DNA from: Macropodus opercularis
Taxonomy: Eukaryota; Chordata; Actinopteri; Anabantiformes; Osphronemidae
Reading direction: 5' to 3'
Assembly: GCA_030770545.1 (NCBI GenBank)
Contig: CM061091.1
Coordinates: forward strand, 10,286,501 to 10,350,500
DNA length: 64,000 bases
The notes beneath the pieces are model-generated. The model was not told the DNA's origin and ran no database searches. It saw only the letters and a program-made list of their open reading frames with translations. Each line of letters starts with the position of its first letter. Position 1 is the first letter of the stretch. Shown piece by piece: positions 57,201 through 64,000 of the stretch. Both the position numbers and the translations under genes were made by a program.

Positions 57201-60200
57201 TATTTTAGTGCAAGTGGAAATAAATTTGAGCGCACAGCTCCATTTGTTATTAATCCAAAACCCGTGTCGTATTGAATAAAAATAAAAATGGAACAATGCT
57301 TTACATTTGCCTGAGAACTGGTCGTGTATGAAAAATTGAATTCAGACTTTCCGTCTGATAAGATCATTGTCCCTCTCTCTCAAAGGTTGTAACTTTCATT
57401 TAAATTGCCAATGTAGACATTTTTGCTCCATCGACTGAAAAATATTGAGCTTTTCACCAACACTGATACAATTAATACACAATAAATAGAAATACCTGCG
57501 TGGGTCAAGCTCACCCCTCTCTGATTATACTATAAAGAAAATATGTTATGAACATGTACTAACAATCAGGTCAAATGTGCACAGATAGAGATACCCCTAA
57601 AAAAATCAAGTTGCAAGTAGAGGAAATAGTTGACAGTAGTGTTGGCAGAGATGAGTTTTAAATAGATAGCAGCAGATTCGATGTTTTGTAATTGCTGAGA
57701 GGAATGGGAAGGTCAGAAAGCGCTTTCAAGGGCAGGTGGACCTAAAACGTCGCCGTACGGAAGATAGACTTAAACACATATGATGAGTGCTTCATGTATC
57801 TGTACATTGTTGATGTTGGTTATGATGAGGCTGTACTGGAGGAGAAATGGAGGTGCGTGGTAGTGTCTGAAGACGAATGAAGGTCAATCACGTAGCAGAC
57901 AGAATGATGTCATACAGGAGGAGGAGGGTTAACAAGCTGTGGCATCAGACGAGAACAGAAACGTGGTTCATTTCCCAGCCTGAGGCACAGCATAAATATC
58001 GATTACAGTGTAACATTACATACTTATTCTATTGATTCATATTGATAAACTATAGAAAACAATAACGCCACCTTGGGTACAGCAAGTGGAAGCGTTTAAT
58101 GTTGATAGCTGCTCCTACGAAACTTATATTCTAACCTTCGGTTTTTAATACTAACCCAAATCTATGCGCTCACAGAGACAGGTATGAATGTGACGGTGCC
58201 ACACCAGCAAAAAGTTTTACCTGCGTAAAAATAATGCACATAAATATAGACAAAAACGTGTTTGTTGTGTCGCACTGAGGGCGCACTGGGGGTGTGCGAA
58301 GATTAGAAGGTGACTGCAACCCAGGGAAAGTAGAAATAGCAACGCCAACAACAACAACAGCGAGAGGCTCAGGTGCTAAACATGCAAACACACAACAAAT
58401 GCCTCCAAGGGATCCAGAGGTAAATCATTGCCAAGGTGCACATATAATTTAACAAGCTTGTGCCAAGAGTAAAGATTTGTAAAAAAAAACTAGGGATAAG
58501 TGAATGTTGAGGCGAGTAAGTATTAGTTGTACATCATTACTGTCACTGTGGGATAGATGGGCTTTAATAACTTTAGTAAGAACAAGTAATTTAATTCTCA
58601 AGATCGACTGAGTCTCACTGAATCATTTGAACCCTTTTTCTCACCCATTTTACTCCGAGTTGTCTTTCAGTGGCAGCTGTATGCAGACTCAGTTATTGGT
58701 GAGCAGACACTGGGTGGAAGGGCATGAAAACTGAAGGCACGCTGTTTGCTGATACAAGATCAAAGTGTGGCGTGATAAGATAATTGGGACAAAGAGGCTC
58801 AGTGCCAATAAAATAACTGACTGTCCTGTGTGAGGCTACTTTTATCACAACCTTATTATAGTTGAATATATATATTGAAAGTACAGTTTTACCTTATCAA
58901 CTTGTTGGTTTGAAATGATTAATTTATCAACAGTTCACATAAAATAAAATCTTACAATAACAATAGAAGACTGCAGAACAAGGTGACTGCGTTAGAAACC
59001 AATGTAAACATTAAACTACGAGCCTAATGTTGATGTTGAACATAGGATTTGTTTTCTTACTTCATGACATCCTAAATTGCAAAAGTCAATATCCGGTTCA
59101 TGCTTTGCAACACAGCTGAAGAATCTAAAATTCATTTATTTGTTTAACTGGTTCAGTGAAACGCAGGCCTCAACACTATAGTTCTACTGTCCATCGTATA
59201 GTGTTATTACTTATTACTGTGACTGTGCCGTATGGAATTAGGAACATCCAGTCAAGAAAACAGAAAATAGAGATAAGGAAAATCCCACACAGCAAGAAAA
59301 ACAAAGCATGTCACATGTGGGTTTGTTTAGTGGAATGACTCCATATTAAAAAAGATTCAGCAAGCAGCAAGCATTACTTTACTCATCCATCCATCCATTC
59401 ATCCATCCAGGCATTTATTCGTCCTTCCACTACACTATTTCTCTGCAGGGTAGCATTTGGGTTACTCTAAGTCAACCATGTATTAGGTGAAATGGAGGTG
59501 AATGAAATTTCTCTTGAAATGCACACAGTGTTAAAAGTAGCAGTTAAAAATTCAACAGCACCATCTAGAAACACTGGCCTAGTTTTTTTTAAGAATAACC
59601 CAAGAAGCACATGTAAGCAGTTTCACTGGGACTATCATCATGGAAGACGGGTTCAGTGTTACAGCAGGAATGTTATCCATATACAAAAAAAGGATTGTTT
59701 TTATACAAGGTCTTTTTTGGCAAATAGTGCTTTGCTGACAGTTTAACAAATGGAACAGAGCCAGACTACATCATATATATGTTGCTATTAAACTCATTGG
59801 TGACTGTATAAATGCATTAAGGCTAAAATCGCCATTGTTATAACATTTTCTGAAATGTTTATTTGCTGGTAATATTTTCACAGCACTGGTTTCTTAGTAC
59901 TGCAGTGGAATAAATAAATAAATTAATAAAAAATAAATAAATACAAACAGCAGGTTTTGGTTTTGCAACCTCTCAACCAAATACTAGAAACCACATTTCC
60001 TGGCTAGTTTTTCCACTTATGCTGCTACCATATTTAAAGCTTACAGAACCACAGAAAGCTTTAAGTGTTTTGTGTGATTGGGTCAATAACACTATTACTT
60101 TGAGCTTCAGCACATACGTGCCATGATAATGTATATGTTAATATGTTTAGTTCGAACTACAGCCGGTATTGTGTTAGCAAGTTTCATGAACACACACTTG

Positions 60201-63200
60201 CAAGCGAAAGCATTTACACTGATCCCAAGAGCCAACGTCACAGGTGGAGACAAAAATAACGCAGATAATCAGATTCAAATGATTTAGCCTCAGGGAGCAC
60301 AGGAGGAAGTGCACCACCAGAGCCCTGATAGCACTCCCCCATTTCTCCCAAAGCCACAAGCCAACAGGCCAAAGCAGTTTTAAAATTTGTTGTTAACCTT
60401 TTCCTGTTAGACTTCTAGGGAGATTCAAATTTTGCATTATAGATGTACCTGCAAATTAGGGCTTCAGAAAAATTAGTCTAATATACTAAAAGACTTTTTT
60501 GGTAATATAAAAAAGTCATAAATGAAAAAAAAAAATCATAAGGTTGCATTCAAGGATATGACACCATCAGGTGGGTGTCTCTCCCTCTCTCTTTTAGTTC
60601 TATTCTTCTTTCGTTCTCTTTTATGCACGCTCACACAGTCACACTGCACCTCTTCGTCGAAACCAGGCCAATCTCCTCCTGTCTGTGGAGATTGAGCTGC
60701 TCATCAGAGCTTGTTAATTACACCGTTCTCTAAAGGGATGACAAGTTGAACCACTCTCTTTTCCTGCTCGTGTCTGAGACGTGGAGGCAGACCTAAACGC
60801 TAATCTCAATAATCCATAGGGTGGAAGCAAATGTCTCTGCTCTCATCAGTCATCAATGAGTCCAGCGATTGGTTAGCGGAAGATAACTGTCTCCATCCTC
60901 TGCCAGCTTCCACAGTATATAAGGAAGCGTAATCATGTCCCTACACGGCACTTCACCTCTGTGGTCTTCAGTGTCCACCCCCTCCCGCCCCCCACACTCC
61001 CTTATGCCCTGCTCTATTACAGCATGAACAAGGACATAATTTCAATTTAACACAGTTACAGACATAGAGGAAAGTATAAGTGACTTGTGGCCTCCAGAGC
61101 CTCCTCTCCTGCTGGGTTGATCTCTGAATGGGCCACTGGTTTTGTTTTTTGTGATTATGCTGTAACTAATGCTGCAGAACAGGTACGTATGTTATATATT
61201 CCCCTTTCTTTCTGTGGCACCAGATCTGACCTCAGCTGCCTGCTGCCTCTGCTTACCTTTACCTTTCACCAGCAGCTTTTCATTAGTGCCAGCATCACTC
61301 AGCATACGGCTTTGTTTGTGTAAATGTGTTTTGTCTGTGCATGCGCAGATGGCTGATGAATTAAAAGGAAAGAAACAACATGAGCTACCATAAACTGCTG
61401 GAACGGTTTCAGTGCTCTTTAGTTTTTACTGTTTTCAGGATTATAAAAAAAAAAAGGCAAACATTTGTTAATAATCTGCTCTGTTTATTATGCTCTCTTG
61501 CAAGACAGTGTCCACTTGCACAGAAAATAAAGCATGATACATTATTCTTACAGTGTGCCTGGTTATGGTTAGACAAATGTGTAAACTAGCCACCAGAACA
61601 AAACACCTCTTTCCTGAACTGCCTGTAAGCAACAAACCATGCATCTCGTTGGAATAACAGCGTTTTCAGTAAACACCCTCGTTCCAAGGAAGCATCTGCC
61701 TGCTTCCATACTACTACATTGTACTGTGAGTGGAATTACAGGAACCAACTCAGCAACTTGGCTCTTACTGCCTGGCATTTTAGCGAGCTGATAACGCTGA
61801 GCTCTGTTTACTACTGGTTGGGTATTAATTGGCCTGATAAGAGCAACGGCAGAGACTAACTCCCTGAGCAAACAGCCCAGCCCAGGTCACTCCTTCAAAC
61901 AATCCCAGATTGCCATACCCTTGTCTGGTACTGAGATTTCTGCATGACCTGTGTTTCATTTATGTTTCAGTTTGTTTTGGCCAAATTAAATCTCCATGTA
62001 GGATTTTTTTTTTCTCATTCTACTTTTTATTCATCTGTACATCGTCTTTCTGAAACAACATTTCTAACTTCCTTCTTTATACATTTCCTTACATACTGAA
62101 GTTTGTCCACTAAAGCTGTTTTCTCTATAAGCCAGTGTATATCAGTAGCATCTGGGTGATATTTACTGGTGTGGAGAAGATGAATACCCTTCTCTAAATG
62201 CTTCAACTTCATTGCCTCTCAGAGTATTAGTCATGTAAACAACGTCTGCTTATTAATGGTAAAAGCTTTCCCTAATGATCCACACCTCACATGAATCTGA
62301 AATATCAAGTCAGGGCATAAAGAGCAGCCGTAGATCATCGTGATGAATGATGGGAGGCTCTCAGAAGGCTGGGGGAGGAGACCTGTCCCGATGCTAATTC
62401 ACTCTCTTTTTCCCTGCCTGATTCATATGCTGTATGGTCATAATACATCAAGGAGGTATGAGTCTTGTATGAGCACCTAGTTTGCCTTTGCTTCACTGGA
62501 TATTTTCCCCCCACAATTTTATATGACATTTATGTATTTGGTAGTCATGCTAATGTTCCTAAAAGTCAACGGCAAGGAGATACACAAGTCATTATAATTG
62601 AATGCAAACATGAAATCGCAGTCTGACTTTCATTTGCACGTCAAGTTTTTTCCTTTATCCTCAAGGCAACTCCACCAGTAATGTAAGTAATTTACAAACC
62701 CAATCAAATGTGTTGAAGAGAAGCGGTATGTGTCTTTTAACAAGTGTTCTGTTATCTGGCTGACATGATCAGTCCCCTGAGAGAATCCATCAAAGCCCTG
62801 TTGTCTTTATCACGCTGGATGCTCCGGAAGAAAATTGGCATGACTGTGAATTTGTTCTTGTCAAATGTTGAGTAATCAAAAACCAGTCAGCCGTAAATAA
62901 ACAAATTCATTTCACTATGTGGTGGCATACTAACTACCTTCACAACAATATTGCTCATAATGGAGTGTGATTATTTTTATGGCGCTGCTGCACGGTCAAT
63001 GACAATGATAATTTCGTAATAAATTAGAAGTGTACCTGTGAATTTGCTCTAATTGCCTCAGGGAAAAATGGTTAGGGGTCAGGAACTTGGAGTGGTGTAT
63101 TAATGTTGCTGTGAGTGTGTAACATTATCCTCTATGCAGGTTGATGTGTCTTCCAAGCCTCTTAACGCTCATTATTTGATTCACCAATTAGCTCTGAAGA

Positions 63201-63568
63201 TTTGAATGGAGGGGCTAAAGGATGGTTGACTAAAGTGGTGCTAAAGCCGTCTGTTTTTAGTTTCCTTTAAGCTCATGTGCCACTTAACATCGTGGCAAAC
63301 ATGTGGTGGACGTCACACATAAAGAATGACTAATGCTTCAAAGATGTCAGTGGGATGTTTTAGTGATGCTACATTTTCTGTACCATCTGTGCAGGAGAGC
63401 AGTAATGAAAAATGACATCACACAAAGCATGACATAGAGGGATTATCCATTGGCTAATGTGAGCACATATACGTTAGAAGTTGCTTAATGCCTTTAAGCA
63501 CTAAAGGGTCTAAATGGCACCTCACTGGCATCACTAGTACCTTTGGCAAAACCGTGAACTGTGAAGCT
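48290..63568. other. Gene-free region
   Basis: No exon with splice signals and recognisable protein similarity, no RNA gene and no complete transposon seen. Contents: C run near 49,156, TG runs near 49,275 and 53,550, an ATCC repeat at 59,384-59,409, an AAAT-rich block near 59,908-59,943, and AT-rich blocks that resemble conserved non-coding DNA near 52.6, 56.2 and 62.9-63.1 kb. Confidence 0.55.
59384..59409. repeat. ATCC microsatellite
   Basis: Six to seven ATCC units with one ATTC variant. It may be the complement-strand GGAT tail of a decayed LINE like that at 63.7 kb, but no adjoining body is recognisable. Confidence 0.75.
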
Positions 63569-63725
63569 GATGTGTCGTTAGATGTCTGCCTCTATGTGTG
63601 GCCCTGTGATAGACGGGCGACCTGTTTGCCGTGTCGCACGCTCACTGACAGCTGGGATAGGCTCCAGTACCCTCTGTGACCCTTATGAAGATAAGTGATT
63701 CAGATGATGGATGGATGGATGGATG
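63569..63725 (+). mobile_element. Decayed 3' end of a LINE with GGAT tail (Rex3/RTE-like)
   Basis: GTGTGGCCCTGTGATAGACG, then GGCGACCTG, GACAGCTGGGATAGGCTCCA and GATAAGTGATTCAGATGATGG lead into four GGAT units. This order of phrases is the familiar 3' end of a very common fish LINE-derived repeat whose tail is made of GATG/GGAT units, as described for Rex3. Assignment to Rex3 rather than another LINE is from memory and tentative. Confidence 0.6.
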
Positions 63726-64000
63726 TGCCATTAGATGGAGAGGTTGTCGTGAAGGACCATTGAGGGAATTGTAGGATCCAGTAGAAAAGTGAAGAGATCT
63801 GTGCTGCTACTTTGTGGATATTTTCTAATTCCCACAACTTCATGGACACACCACTACTACTTTAAGTATTGTGCTTATATATCAGAATAACAGTGTTGTA
63901 ATAATGTAGTATAGGGCATGTTAGATAATGGAACAAAGAGCCTGAGCAAAATATTGTGGTTTGAAGAGTTAACAACCGTTTAGCTGAGTTGTAATCAGCA

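Noticed and set aside
1..64000. CRISPR arrays, bacterial operons, ribosome-binding sites and terminators
   Set aside because: The window is vertebrate DNA with spliced genes. The regularly spaced repeats seen are microsatellites, with no spacer-repeat structure.
1..64000. tRNA, rRNA or recognisable small RNA genes
   Set aside because: I saw no tRNA A/B-box pair with cloverleaf potential or any rRNA segment. A covariance-model scan (tRNAscan-SE, Infernal) would be decisive and was not possible.

Overview
This is a stretch of vertebrate genome, almost certainly from a teleost fish. It holds one multi-exon protein-coding gene on the minus strand, sema6d, which encodes the transmembrane axon-guidance protein semaphorin 6D. 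The introns are short for a vertebrate. The repeats are typical of fish: a full-length L2-clade LINE ending in a GAATT pentamer tail, a Tc1-type transposon, a decayed hAT transposon, a Rex3-like 3' end with a GGAT tail, and many CA/TG microsatellites.

Layout. From 1 to about 11,000 there is no recognisable gene, only simple repeats and one diverged dispersed repeat near 2.5 kb. From about 11,000 to 13,654 lies the probable sema6d 3' UTR. Nineteen coding exons of sema6d run from 23,688 (start codon) down to 13,655 (stop). All intron ends are GT/AG and all phases agree. The joined reading frame is 3,327 nt (1,108 residues): signal peptide, sema domain, PSI domain, variable juxtamembrane linker, one membrane helix, and a long proline/serine-rich cytoplasmic tail ending NKYSY. 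From 23,737 to about 29,485 is a probable first intron, followed by a CpG-rich segment (about 28.6-29.9 kb) that I propose as promoter and untranslated first exon. From 29.9 to 40.7 kb I see no gene.

From 40.7 to 48.25 kb three transposable elements are stacked. A dead hAT transposase gene is interrupted by a 4.8-kb L2 LINE. Then, 56 bp beyond the LINE, it is interrupted again by a 1.54-kb Tc1 element. The hAT reading frame continues exactly across the Tc1 when one TA is counted, so the order of events can be read: hAT first, the other two later. The LINE is remarkably intact, with ORF1 (zinc-knuckle/coiled coil plus SGNH esterase) and ORF2 (endonuclease plus reverse transcriptase) in one frame separated by a single TGA, and ORF2 has no ATG ahead of its endonuclease domain. 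From 48.3 to 64 kb there is again no recognisable gene.

The coding content is one developmental guidance gene plus selfish elements. I see no operon-like or defence system. The strongest points for a second look are the nested transposons, the TGA-separated same-frame ORFs of the LINE, and the 57-nt phase-neutral exon in the sema6d linker.
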